Of a stretch of DNA of 64,000 bases, positions 25,106 to 33,268 are shown piece after piece; the first letter of the stretch is position 1; each line of letters begins with the position of its first letter. The notes under the pieces were generated by a model, which was given only the letters and a program-made list of their open reading frames with translations, ran no database searches and was not told the origin of the DNA. Source of the DNA: Myxococcales bacterium. Its GTDB lineage: Bacteria; Myxococcota_A; Polyangia; Nannocystales; Nannocystaceae. A program made the translations under genes and the position numbers. Location: NCBI GenBank assembly GCA_020633335.1, contig JACKDU010000009.1, forward strand, positions 372,001-436,000. Direction: 5' to 3'.

Positions 25106-25122
25106 GGCGTGCGCCTCGGTCG

Positions 25123-25131
25123 AGGATAGCC
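25123..25131 (-). promoter_or_regulatory. Extended -10 element, vWA lipoprotein gene
   Basis: Minus-strand GGCTATCCT, 17 nt before the ATG at 25105. Confidence 0.4.
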
Positions 25132-25259
25132 CCTGGAGAAGCAGGGGCGGGGCCGGCGTCGATCTCCTTGGATCACGCGGCCTTCCGCGGCGCGCCTCGC
25201 CGCCTCGCCGCCAACTCGGGTGGCGATCCGGGGCGCCCGGTTGCGGGGGACAACGCGCG

Positions 25260-25290
25260 AGAGGACGCGCGTCAGCGACGCGCGTCCTCT
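25260..25290 (-). terminator. Perfect 14-bp hairpin after the 25313 gene
   Basis: Arms AGAGGACGCGCGTC and GACGCGCGTCCTCT with a 3-nt loop begin 23 nt after the stop of the minus-strand gene. No T-run follows on that strand (GCGCGTTGTCC), so it would be a stem-only terminator or an mRNA 3' stabiliser. Confidence 0.6.
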
Positions 25291-25312
25291 CCGTTCGCTC
25301 GCGCGCCTTCGC

Positions 25313-25834
25313 TCAGCAGTAGCCGACGCGGACGGTGTAGCTCCCGCCGCGCAGCTCCTCCGGGATCACGGTGAAGCCGTCGTCCTCGGTCGAGACGCTG
25401 CACACGCTCTCGCCGTCGTCGCCGTCGAGGGCGACCCAGGTCCAGCCGGCGGCCGCGAGGAAGACGTCGTCGGTGTCCGGCACCTCGACCCCGTGCTCGT
25501 CGGCGAGGGCCCGCCAGAACTCCGCGGGGATCGCCTTCGCGCGGGCGAGGTCCATCGCCTTCGCGTCGACGTCGCCGGCGACCGGCTCGTCGTCGTCGCC
25601 GTAGCCGCTGAAGGTGACGAGGCCGATCACGATCGGCGTGTACTGGACGTCGTCGGGCCAGTTGATCGTGGTGCCGCAGTAGACGACGCCGAGGGGAAGC
25701 GAGAGCTTCGTCCCCCACGCGTCGACGGTGGCGGCGAGCGCCTCGATCGGCTCGGGGGTGTCGTATTCGTTGAGGAGCGGGCGGCCGATGACGACCAGAC
25801 CCTCGTTCTCCATCTCGTTGAGTCGCGAGCTCAT
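25313..25834 (-). CDS. Hypothetical small acidic protein
   Basis: 173 residues, no signal peptide, strongly acidic. The N-terminus reads MSSRLNEMENEGLVVIGRPL; the middle has YCGTTINWPDDVQYTPIVIG and the end GGSYTVRVGYC. I do not recognise the family; the mix of short strands suggests a single alpha/beta domain. The start is supported by GGAAAGGA about 9 nt upstream of the ATG, so this mRNA has a leader. The gene is followed by a perfect 14-bp hairpin at 25260-25290. Confidence 0.78.
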   Translation of the reverse strand: MSSRLNEMENEGLVVIGRPLLNEYDTPEPIEALAATVDAWGTKLSLPLGVVYCGTTINWPDDVQYTPIVIGLVTFSGYGDDDEPVAGDVDAKAMDLARAKAIPAEFWRALADEHGVEVPDTDDVFLAAAGWTWVALDGDDGESVCSVSTEDDGFTVIPEELRGGSYTVRVGYC

Positions 25835-26082
25835 GGGGGCAGATTCCTTTCCGTCCTGGCCGATCGGCCGTGAGCGCGGGAGAGTGCAGCAAGGCGATCG
25901 GGGCGGCAAGCGCAATCGCGCGCGGCGGCGGGCGCCGGGGGCGGAGCGCCCTGGCCGCGAGACCACATCAACGCCGACGCGATCGTCGCTCAGGCGGGCC
26001 GCGGCTTGGCGTCGCCTCGTCGCCCCTCGAGGAGGAGGAGGGTGCATCGAGGCGAGTATCGCAGAGCCGAGGGGCGACGGGC

Positions 26083-27441
26083 TCAGGGGGCCGGCGCGAG
26101 CTTCCGCGCGGCCTCGCGGTCGCCCGAGAACGAGAAGGCGTCGACGAGCACCTGCCAATTCTTCGGATCCTCGACCTGCCCCGCGAGCACCTTCAGGGCC
26201 TCGAGCTTGTCCGCGCTCATCGAGAACTCGTCGAGGACCTGGCGGGCCTCGGCGGCGCTCAGGCGCGCGCCCCGGACCGCGAGCTCGAGGGCCGAGAGCT
26301 TGTCCGAGGACGCGGTCTCCGCCCGGACCGCGGCGAGGACGCGGGTGACGTCGCGGGCCTCGGCGGGGGGCGTCGCCTCGCGGGCGTCGCCCGCGGGCTC
26401 GGCCGGCGCCGGCCCGCCCTGCGCGCCGCCCTGGGCCTTGGCCGCCTCCGCGGCCGCCTCGCGCTCGGCCTCGAGGCGCGCCTGCTCGCGGGCCTCGGCG
26501 ACCGTCGCGTCCGAGACGAAGCCGAGGACCCGCGCCGAGAAGCGGGTGCGCTTGCCCTTCTTGGCGCTGGTGATGCACCACTCCTCGGCGCGCACCGGCA
26601 CGAAGACGCCGACCGAGCGCATCGCGGTGGCGCTGGCCGAGCGCAGCGCCGCGTCGCGGGCGGCCCGCTCGCTGCGGCTCTGGTCGGCGCTGCCGACCAC
26701 GTAGACCCCGCCGTCGACCTCCGGCGGATCGTTCACCCAGGCCGGGCAGGTGTCGACCAGCCCCTGGCTGTAGGGGGTCGGGTTGACCTTGAACGCGAAG
26801 TAGACCGGGTTCGGGAACTCGGCGGCGCGCTGATACTCGACCGAGCGGCTCGCCCCGCCCTCGCCGCTGAGCCCGTTGGTCGGGTTGGTGCCCTCGCCCT
26901 CGAGGCTCATGTCGCGGGCGGCGCTGTGATAGACCGCGCCGGTGCCCTGGATGAACTCACCGATGAAGCGATCGGTGCACTGATCGGGCTGGCTCTTGCA
27001 GCAGGCCGCGAAGGCCTCGGGGTCGCTGATCTCGGCGACGAGCTTGCCGGTCAGGGTGTAGCGGACCTGGGCGGTGCGCTGGTGGTTGTAGCCGGCGGAG
27101 CCGCTGGCGATCGCCGGCATGCCGATCTTCAGGGCGACCTGGTTGTTGACGTGGAGGTCCTCGGTGTACTCGACGTCGCCGCCCTCGACGAAGCGGGTGG
27201 TGATGTGCTTCGAGCAGGCGAGCGCCATCGTGTTCGACTCGTCGAGGTCAGTCACGTCGGGGGCGACGAAGCGGCCGACGTAGATCGAGGGATCGGTGTC
27301 GTAGGTGTTGCGGAGCCAGACCGACGACGACGAGACCACCGAGGTGCTCTGGTTGCTGATCCCGTGGGCGCAGCCGGCGATGACGAGGAGGGCGAGGAGG
27401 GAGCGCTTGGTGAGCGGAGCGGTTCGAGGCGCGTCGAGCAC
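26083..27441 (-). CDS. Lipoprotein with C-terminal DUF4476-like domain
   Basis: 452 residues from the GTG at 27441: LDAPRTAPLTKRSLLALLVIAGC is a signal peptide with lipobox, and TGGTATTTT ends 6 nt upstream, which supports this start over codons farther upstream. The middle region (NNQVALKIGMPAIA, FGxx-less, with CCKSQPDQC) seems a beta-rich domain repeating the idea of a bacteriocin- or pore-like fold but is unrecognised. A coiled-coil Ala/Glu/Arg linker (about 315-365) leads to a C-terminal helical domain (SADKLEALKVLAGQVEDPKN) of DUF4476 type. Location: periplasm or surface. Confidence 0.8.
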   Translation of the reverse strand: MLDAPRTAPLTKRSLLALLVIAGCAHGISNQSTSVVSSSSVWLRNTYDTDPSIYVGRFVAPDVTDLDESNTMALACSKHITTRFVEGGDVEYTEDLHVNNQVALKIGMPAIASGSAGYNHQRTAQVRYTLTGKLVAEISDPEAFAACCKSQPDQCTDRFIGEFIQGTGAVYHSAARDMSLEGEGTNPTNGLSGEGGASRSVEYQRAAEFPNPVYFAFKVNPTPYSQGLVDTCPAWVNDPPEVDGGVYVVGSADQSRSERAARDAALRSASATAMRSVGVFVPVRAEEWCITSAKKGKRTRFSARVLGFVSDATVAEAREQARLEAEREAAAEAAKAQGGAQGGPAPAEPAGDAREATPPAEARDVTRVLAAVRAETASSDKLSALELAVRGARLSAAEARQVLDEFSMSADKLEALKVLAGQVEDPKNWQVLVDAFSFSGDREAARKLAPAP

Positions 27442-27447
27442 CGCGGG

Positions 27448-27456
27448 AAAATACCA
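27448..27456 (-). promoter_or_regulatory. Extended -10 element deciding the start at 27441
   Basis: Minus-strand TGGTATTTT, 6 nt before the GTG. It would be inside the gene if an upstream start were used. Confidence 0.55.
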
Positions 27457-27629
27457 CCGGCCCGGAGCGGCGGCGGCGGGCGCTCGTGCTCCCCCCACGC
27501 GCGGAGGTGAGCCGTCTCTCGGGGGCGGGTCGGCGGATTCCCGGAGACGTCACCATCGACCGCCGGGTGTCGATCGTCGGCCAGAGTGCGGCGCCCGGGC
27601 CCCTCGAGGTATCGGCGGCGCGCGTCGGC

Positions 27630-27638
27630 TGCTACCGT
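27630..27638 (+). promoter_or_regulatory. Extended -10 element, response regulator gene
   Basis: TGCTACCGT, 8 nt before the GTG at 27647. Confidence 0.6.
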
Positions 27639-27646
27639 CGACCGCG

Positions 27647-28027
27647 GTGCCGGCGATCAACACCGTCCTCCTCGTCGATGACGACGACGAGCTCCGCCTC
27701 CTCGGCCTCCTCGCGCTCCGCAAGATCGGCCGCTGGCGGGCGCTCGAGGCCGCCGACGGCGAGGCCGCCCTGGCGATCGCCCGGGCCGAGGCGCCCGACC
27801 TGATCGTCCTCGACGTGGTGATGCCGGGGATGGACGGGCCGGCGACCCTGGCCGCGCTCCGGGCGGACCCCGCGACCGCGGCGATCCCCGTGATCTTCCT
27901 GACCGCAAAGACAGGTGTCGAGGAGACCGCGGCGCTCCGCGAGCTCGGCGCGCTCGGGGTGATCGCCAAGCCCTTCGCGCCGCTGGAGCTGCCGGCGGCG
28001 CTCCGGCGGATCGTCGACGAGGCCTGA
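27647..28027 (+). CDS. CheY-like single-domain response regulator
   Basis: 126 residues from GTG. A complete receiver domain: acidic triad VLLVDDDDELR near the N-terminus, phospho-acceptor Asp in PDLIVLDVVMPGMDG, Thr in VIFLTAK and Lys in GVIAKPF. There is no output domain, so it should act by protein contact or as a phosphorelay shuttle. The nearest signalling gene is the Hpt protein 593 bp downstream on the same strand. The GTG start is placed by the promoter element 8 nt upstream. Confidence 0.93.
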   Translation: MPAINTVLLVDDDDELRLLGLLALRKIGRWRALEAADGEAALAIARAEAPDLIVLDVVMPGMDGPATLAALRADPATAAIPVIFLTAKTGVEETAALRELGALGVIAKPFAPLELPAALRRIVDEA

Positions 28028-28620
28028 GAGGGCCCTGTCGCCAGACCTCGTGGAAGGTGCGACACCCCGGCCCGCGCGTCGCAGGGCGGCGGCGCGCCGA
28101 GGGTCTCTCTCCTGGAGTGATCGGCCGCGCGTGGATCCTCGCGGCCGCGCTCGTGTGGCGTGGCAGCTCGGGTCAGGTGTGGCGTCTTGCCCCCGTCACT
28201 CGGCGAGCCCGCGCGTCCTCGACGAACCTCGCTGTGGCGGGGCGTGGCGCCGCAACGTGGCGACTCGCCCCGGATTCCAGGGCTCCGAGTGAGCGCTTCG
28301 TCGGGGTCTTCGATCCCCACGCTGCGCCGTCGCGACTCGCCACTTCGCTCGCGATGCGCGGTGCCTCAGCGTCACTTGGTCGATACGCCAAAGGGACAGG
28401 TGCGCCTGTGAGTTCGGTCAGGTGTAGGCGGAGCGCTGTTGGTGAGGACGAGCGCTGGAATCGGTCAATTCTCCTGCAGAACACCGTCCTCGCCGGGAAG
28501 CGCCGACCGCCCCGATCTCGCTCGCGCGCTCGCGCGGGCGCCGGGACCGGGCGTGACGTCGCGGGCCGTCGGCAGGGGCGGGCGTCGACGCCCCGCGGGT
28601 CGCTCTGCTAGCGTGCCACG
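28028..28620. other. 593-bp gene-poor region with short repeats
   Basis: No frame shows the local coding bias. Short imperfect repeats occur: GTGGCGTCTTGCCCC (28179-28193) and GTGGCGACTCGCCCC (28257-28271); GGTCAGGTGTGGCG (28171) and GGTCAGGTGTAGGCG (28416). G+C is lower near 28380-28480. It may hold a noncoding RNA or degraded sequence; neither is shown. Confidence 0.5.
28606..28614 (+). promoter_or_regulatory. Extended -10 element, Hpt gene
   Basis: TGCTAGCGT, 6 nt before the GTG at 28621. Confidence 0.55.
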
Positions 28621-29583
28621 GTGCCACCTGCGGTGGTTGTCGTCAGCCCGCGGAGCGAGCTCCTCGGTCTGGTGGTTGTTGCGAGGGGGGCCGCGCCGAC
28701 CCTCCTCCTGGTCGCGGCGTCGCGGGTCGAGGGCCGCCTCCTCGCGGAGCTGACCCGGCCCTCGGCGATCCTCGTCGACGCCGCCCTGGCCGAGGAGGCG
28801 GGTGCCGAGCTCGCCCTCGCGGCCGCGACCTGGGGCGCCGATCTGGTCGCCCTCGGCGGCGATCGTCCGCCCGCCGGCTTCAACGGGGCGATCGAAGCGA
28901 GCGCGGCGGCGCTCGGCGCATGGCTCCAGGAACAGGTCCCGCGGGCCCTGCCGGAGCCGGCGGCCGACGACGCCCTCGCGCTGGTCCGGGCGCGCTACGC
29001 CGGCTCGCTCGGCGACAAGGCGCGGGCCCTCGCCGACGGGGTCGCGCGGGCCCTCGCCGACGAGCTCTCGCCGGCGGAGCGTGACGAGCTCCGCCGCCTC
29101 GCCCACCGCCTCCGCGGGAGCGCGGGGACCTACGGCTTCCCCGCCTTCGGCGAGGTCGCGGCGACGATCGACGACGCCCTCCGGGCCGGCGTCGTCGAGG
29201 TCCCGGAGGTCGCGCTCGCGCGTGCGGCCGAGCTCCTCGGCCCCTGGCTCGGGGAGAGCGAGCCGCTCGCCGTCGCCTGGCCGGCGCTCAGCGTCGAGGC
29301 GACGCCGGCGATGATCGGTGAGCTCGCCCGGATCGCCCAGCGGGCCCGGGTGCAGGTGGTCGCGGCGCCCTCCGAGGGGCCGTCGATCGCCCGCGTCGTC
29401 GAGGTCGAGGGGGATCCGGCGGCGAGCGAGCTCCGCGGCCGCGGCCTCAGGATCGGCGCGGACGAGGCGCTCGAGGGGGCGCCGGAGGCCGAGCCCTTCC
29501 CGCGGCGCGAGCTCGCCGCCCGCCTCCCGGGTCTCCTGGCCGATTGGTCAGCGACGGCCGCGGCAGCGTCCGCGTCGACATGA
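28621..29583 (+). CDS. Hpt-domain phosphotransfer protein with degenerate receiver-like flanks
   Basis: 320 residues from GTG. Residues about 120-205 form an Hpt helical bundle with the motif LAHRLRGSAGTYGF; His162 is the predicted phospho-acceptor. The N-terminal ~105 residues have alternating hydrophobic strands (AVVVVSP, AILVDAAL, ADLVALGGD) like a receiver domain that lost its acidic pocket; the C-terminal ~100 residues repeat a similar pattern (VQVVAAPSEG). It may carry phosphate between a hybrid kinase and a regulator such as the one at 27647. The gene ends inside a large hairpin. Confidence 0.8.
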   Translation: MPPAVVVVSPRSELLGLVVVARGAAPTLLLVAASRVEGRLLAELTRPSAILVDAALAEEAGAELALAAATWGADLVALGGDRPPAGFNGAIEASAAALGAWLQEQVPRALPEPAADDALALVRARYAGSLGDKARALADGVARALADELSPAERDELRRLAHRLRGSAGTYGFPAFGEVAATIDDALRAGVVEVPEVALARAAELLGPWLGESEPLAVAWPALSVEATPAMIGELARIAQRARVQVVAAPSEGPSIARVVEVEGDPAASELRGRGLRIGADEALEGAPEAEPFPRRELAARLPGLLADWSATAAAASAST

Positions 29584-29604
29584 CCCTTGAGTCATGTCGA
29601 CGCG
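29571..29604 (+). terminator. Perfect 14-bp hairpin overlapping the Hpt stop codon
   Basis: Arms CGCGTCGACATGAC and GTCATGTCGACGCG with loop CCTTGA; the stop codon (29581-29583) is inside the left arm. No T-run follows. It is a strong terminator-like or 3'-end structure. Confidence 0.6.
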
Positions 29605-29748
29605 GCGGAGCGCCAGACACAGGGACGCCGAGCGCACCGCGGCGGGGCTCGGCGTCAGGGGGCGCGCCGGGAGTCCCCGAGCGACCGGGCCAGAGGCGGG
29701 TGGGGAGGTAGTGCCTCAGGCGCCGTCGATCGGGGGCTCCGCGGCGCC

Positions 29749-30303
29749 CTAGAGGAGGACGGTGCCGGCGTTGGTCCGGTGGACGAGCTCGACGCGGTTG
29801 TGGACGCCGACGCGGCGGTAGATCTGGCGGACGTAGGTCCGGACGGTGCTGAAGGAGAGGCCGGTGCGGGCGGCGATCTGCTTGTCGGTGCAGCCCGAGA
29901 CCACGAGGCGGGCGATCCGAGCGAGGCGCGGCGGGAGGTGGGTCTCGCCGAGCGCGACCTCCTCCTCGGTCTCCTCCGGCGCGGGCACGAAGAGCTGGAA
30001 GGAGCGGTCGCCGATCTTCAGGGTGGCGGCGGCCTCGAGGCGGACGCTCTCGTCGTCGGGCTCGTCGAGGAGGCGGCCGGCGGCGGCGTTCATGCAGAGG
30101 ATCTCGCCGTTCTCGTCGGCGATGTAGGCCGGACGATGGTAGCTGTGGATCAGATCGGAGACGGCCGCGACGACCCGCGGGTCACGCCGACGCGGGGTCG
30201 CCGTGGGGGCGGCGTTGGCGACGTGCGAGGTCGTCTCGGAGTACCAGGTCGAGGTCGACGGGCCGAGGTCCGCGGTGATGGCGATGGTGTCGGTCGTGCT
30301 CAT
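29749..30303 (-). CDS. LuxR-type regulator with PAS-like N-domain
   Basis: 184 residues. The C-terminal 60 residues are a LuxR/FixJ helix-turn-helix: LPPRLARIARLVVSGCTDKQ, IAARTGLSFSTVRTYVRQIY and RRVGVHNRVELVHR. Before it, residues about 43-105 look like a small PAS or PAS-like sensor (YIADENGEILCMNAAAGRLL). There is no receiver domain. The 416-bp region upstream carries four copies of a GCCCCRAATTG motif and several inverted repeats, so the gene is probably strongly regulated, perhaps by itself. Its stop is at 29749, and downstream to 29604 nothing is seen. Confidence 0.88.
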   Translation of the reverse strand: MSTTDTIAITADLGPSTSTWYSETTSHVANAAPTATPRRRDPRVVAAVSDLIHSYHRPAYIADENGEILCMNAAAGRLLDEPDDESVRLEAAATLKIGDRSFQLFVPAPEETEEEVALGETHLPPRLARIARLVVSGCTDKQIAARTGLSFSTVRTYVRQIYRRVGVHNRVELVHRTNAGTVLL

Positions 30304-30719
30304 GGCCCAACTTTGCTTGCAGGAAGCGATCCAGGTCCGATGCCTGCGTGTGCAAGCTGGGGCTGGACGGCCCCAATTGTTCCAAAGTGAATGATTTCAA
30401 GGGCTTGAAAATCGTGCCAGAAGAGACCTGACGCCGTGGCAAATTGGGGCATGAGTCGCCTTTTGACCCGAGCATCGCCCCGGAACTGTGGCTACCCCCA
30501 CTTCCGAGCGATCTCAGCCCAATTTGGGGCAATCGCGGGCGCCTGCGAGCGGTGACGGGCCCTCTGGCCGCTGTCCACTCCTCAGGACAGGCCCCGAATT
30601 GTCCCAAAATGCGGACTTCACGCACCCCCGTCAGGGGCAGCCGCTCCGCGAGTGTGGACAATAGCCACACTCTGAACGTCCGCACAGAGAGACCGCGTTG
30701 ATGCACGCGTGTCGCTACA
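30304..30719. promoter_or_regulatory. Repeat-rich 5' region of the LuxR-type gene
   Basis: 416 bp of lower G+C with no coding signal. Four copies of a GCCCC(A/G)AATTG-type motif lie at 30370-30383 (+), 30440-30450 (-), 30517-30530 (near-palindromic) and 30591-30605 (+). Inverted repeats: TTTCAAG-GG-CTTGAAA (30395-30410) and GAGTGTGG-N7-CCACACTC (30650-30672). The upstream hydrolase reads towards this region, so only the LuxR-type gene can be served by it. Confidence 0.6.
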
Positions 30720-31964
30720 TCAGCCCTGGGGTCGCCGGGCGCGGCTGCCCCGGAGGTGGGCGTGGTGGAGGCGGACGAGGAAGCGCTCGACCGCCTCGAT
30801 CACGGCGACCGTGCGGGTCGACGGGAAGACGTCGAAGGCGTGGGCGGCCCCCGGGAGCTCGGCGTAGAGGACGAGGTCGTGCGAGGTCTCGCGGAGGCGC
30901 CGGGCGAACTCCCGCGCGTCCTGGACCGACGCGAGGTTGTCGCGGGTCCCGTGGATCACGAAGATCGGCGGCGCGCCCTCGTGGACCCGGGCGAGCGGCG
31001 AGGCCCGGAGGAAGGCCTCGGGGTCGTCGCGGAGCCGCTTCTTCATCACCACCCGCTCGAGGAGGCGGACGAAGGACGTCGGCTTGTTGCCGAGGATGTT
31101 GGCGAAGTCGAAGACGCCGTAGAAGACGACCGCCGCCTGGACCGAGGTGTCGGCGTCCTCGAAGCCGGGCTGGTACTCGGGGTCGCCGGCGGTGAGGGCC
31201 ATGAGCGCGGTCAGGTGCCCGCCCGCCGAGCCGCCGGTGACGACGATGAAGTCGGGGTCGACGCCGAGCTCGTCGGCGTTCGCCCGGATCCAGGCGAGCG
31301 CCCGCTTGATGTCGATGAGGTGGTCGGGGAAGGTCGCGCGCGGGCTCAGGCGGTAGTCGACGTTGAAGCCGACCCAGCCGCCCGCGGCCATGTGGGTGAG
31401 GAGCGGGATCCCCTGGTACTCCTTGAAGCCGATGATCCAGCCGCCGCCGTGGACCTGGACGATCGCCGGCCGGCGCTCGCCGGGGGCGCGCGGGCGGTAG
31501 ATGTCGAGGAAGAGCGGCTGGCCGCCGTCCTCGGCGTACTTCACCCGCCGCTTCACCTCGACGTCGCGGCGCCAGAACATCAGCGGCGGCACCAGGAGGT
31601 GGGTCCGGGGGTAGCGGCGCTCGCCCGGCGCGAAGTCGAGCTCGGCGGCGGCGAGCGCCTCGCGGACGTTGTGATCGGTGCGGTGGGCGGTCCAGTAGAT
31701 GTGGACGAGGCCGGGCCACGAGATCGCCAGGAGGGCGAAGCCGAGGATCCCCTGCCAGTCGGCGAGCGCCTCGTGGGCGATGAGCACGGCCGCGAGCGCG
31801 AGCTGGAGCGCGAGGTGGTGGAGCGCGAGCTCGGTGGTCAGCCAGGCCGCGAAGAAGCTCGGCAGGAGCATCACCGCGTTGCGTCGCGGCCGCAGGGCGT
31901 TGGCCGTCATCGCCAGGCTGACGATCCCGAGGACGAGGAGGAGCCAGGGCGTGTCGAGGGGCAC
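30720..31964 (-). CDS. Membrane-anchored alpha/beta hydrolase (esterase/lipase)
   Basis: 414 residues from GTG; CGCTAGGAT ends 9 nt upstream. Three to four hydrophobic helices occupy residues 5-100. The catalytic domain (about 130-400) is of the hormone-sensitive-lipase/carboxylesterase type: oxyanion motif VHGGGWIIG, nucleophile VTGGSAGGH (G-x-S-x-G), the Asp in IFVIHGTRDNLAS and the His in LPGAAHAFD. Such enzymes hydrolyse short-chain esters; here the domain is tethered to the membrane. The acyltransferase gene lies 12 nt upstream, suggesting coupled acyl-group chemistry on an envelope molecule. Confidence 0.9.
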   Translation of the reverse strand: MPLDTPWLLLVLGIVSLAMTANALRPRRNAVMLLPSFFAAWLTTELALHHLALQLALAAVLIAHEALADWQGILGFALLAISWPGLVHIYWTAHRTDHNVREALAAAELDFAPGERRYPRTHLLVPPLMFWRRDVEVKRRVKYAEDGGQPLFLDIYRPRAPGERRPAIVQVHGGGWIIGFKEYQGIPLLTHMAAGGWVGFNVDYRLSPRATFPDHLIDIKRALAWIRANADELGVDPDFIVVTGGSAGGHLTALMALTAGDPEYQPGFEDADTSVQAAVVFYGVFDFANILGNKPTSFVRLLERVVMKKRLRDDPEAFLRASPLARVHEGAPPIFVIHGTRDNLASVQDAREFARRLRETSHDLVLYAELPGAAHAFDVFPSTRTVAVIEAVERFLVRLHHAHLRGSRARRPQG

Positions 31965-31973
31965 GGTGGGCCC

Positions 31974-31982
31974 ATCCTAGCG
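31974..31982 (-). promoter_or_regulatory. Extended -10 element, hydrolase gene
   Basis: Minus-strand CGCTAGGAT, 9 nt before the GTG at 31964. It overlaps the end of the acyltransferase gene, so the hydrolase can be transcribed alone. Confidence 0.5.
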
Positions 31983-33137
31983 CGCCTCGGGGACGGCCGG
32001 GGGGCGCACCTCGCGGCCGCTCGCAGGCGCCGACCTGCGCCCGAGGAGCCAGGCGCGGGCGCGGAGGCCCGGCTTCTCGGCGAGGTGACGGAGCGCGAGC
32101 GCGGCGATGACGCTGACGAGGACGCAGGCGCTGGCCTCCGCCCAGAAGCCGTGGGCGCGGACCCAGCCGAGGTGGTCGCGGGTCCACACGCGGCCCCACT
32201 CGTTGGTGAGGTAGAGGGTGTAGGCGTGCTCGGCCACCAGGGTCGCGCCGAGCCAGCGGCGGCGGGCGAGCCAGCTCGTCGGGGTCACGCAGGCCGGGAT
32301 CATCAGGGCGACCGCCAGCGAGACCAGCCAGAAGAGCGGGACCGCGGCGAACCACTCCATCCGGATCTTCGAGGCCGCGGAGGCGCCGGTGAGGTAGGGG
32401 TTCCAGGCGCTGCCGACGAGGAGGAGGGCGCCGGCGGCGGCGAGGCGGTCAGCGTGGTCGGTGCACCAGCGCCAGGCCGCGCCGCCGCGGTGGGCGAGCG
32501 CCGCCGTCGCCACGCCGATCGCCAGGCCGTCGAGGCGGAGGTGGGTCGGCATGTAGAAGCCGCCGACGAAGGCGCGGTAGGAGCCGGCGTGCATCTCGGG
32601 GAAGGCGAGCGCGCGGAGGAGGAGCGAGAGGAGGAGGAGGCCGGCGATCAGCGCGAGCGCGAGGCGGTGGCTGCGGCGCCAGAGCCAGGCGAGGGCGAGG
32701 AGGAGCGGCGGCAGGGCGAGGTAGAAGTGCTCCTCGATGCAGAGCGACCAGGAGATCACCCAGCGGAGCGGCGCGAGGTAGTTCTGGGCGAAGACCAGCA
32801 TCGACCGGAGGTCGTCCGCGCGGAGGTGACCGTCGACGACCAGGATCGCCAGCGCGGCGTAGTAGGCGGGCAGCGTCCGCAGCCATCGACGCGCGTAGAA
32901 GCGCCCGAGCCCGAGGCGGCCGGTGCGGGCGCGGTGGCGGAGGAGCTGGCCGCCGATCAGCCAGCCGGAGAGGACGAAGAAGATGTCGACGCCGACGAAG
33001 GCGCGGGTGCCGATCCACGCGAAGAGCTCCGGGCGACCGGGGAGCCGCCGCAGGTGATGGACGATGACCAGGAGGATCGCCAGCGCGCGCAGGGCGTCGA
33101 GCGCGGCGATCCGATCGGAGCGACCTCGAGAGCTCAT
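31977..33137 (-). CDS. Acyltransferase family 3 membrane protein
   Basis: 386 residues with about ten hydrophobic helices. The family hallmarks are near the N-terminus: RIAALDALRALAILLVIVHH (R-x-x-D-x-L-R-A and the catalytic His), VGVDIFFVLSGWLIG, FYARRWLRTLPAYY, and SWSLCIEEHFYL (E-x-x-x-Y/F). These enzymes O-acetylate or O-acylate extracellular polysaccharides, lipids or antibiotics. ATG at 33137 is preferred over an in-frame start 10 codons upstream. A second family member is at 61533. The esterase gene follows 12 nt downstream. Confidence 0.93.
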   Translation of the reverse strand: MSSRGRSDRIAALDALRALAILLVIVHHLRRLPGRPELFAWIGTRAFVGVDIFFVLSGWLIGGQLLRHRARTGRLGLGRFYARRWLRTLPAYYAALAILVVDGHLRADDLRSMLVFAQNYLAPLRWVISWSLCIEEHFYLALPPLLLALAWLWRRSHRLALALIAGLLLLSLLLRALAFPEMHAGSYRAFVGGFYMPTHLRLDGLAIGVATAALAHRGGAAWRWCTDHADRLAAAGALLLVGSAWNPYLTGASAASKIRMEWFAAVPLFWLVSLAVALMIPACVTPTSWLARRRWLGATLVAEHAYTLYLTNEWGRVWTRDHLGWVRAHGFWAEASACVLVSVIAALALRHLAEKPGLRARAWLLGRRSAPASGREVRPPAVPEAR

Positions 33138-33268
33138 GGACGATCGGCGCTGGCACATCGCCAGCATCCGCCGCCTCTACGAGTCGCATCCGCGGGCGCG
33201 GGCAACAAGCGTGCGCCGCTGGCCAAGCGCTGGTCGGCGAGTGCTCAGGGGGTGCCCACCGGAGGGCG

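Noticed and set aside
28057..28611. Possible 184-codon gene in the 28.0-28.6 kb gap
   Set aside because: Third positions show no G/C preference, the product is Arg/Ser-rich without pattern, and there is no ribosome-binding or promoter signal.
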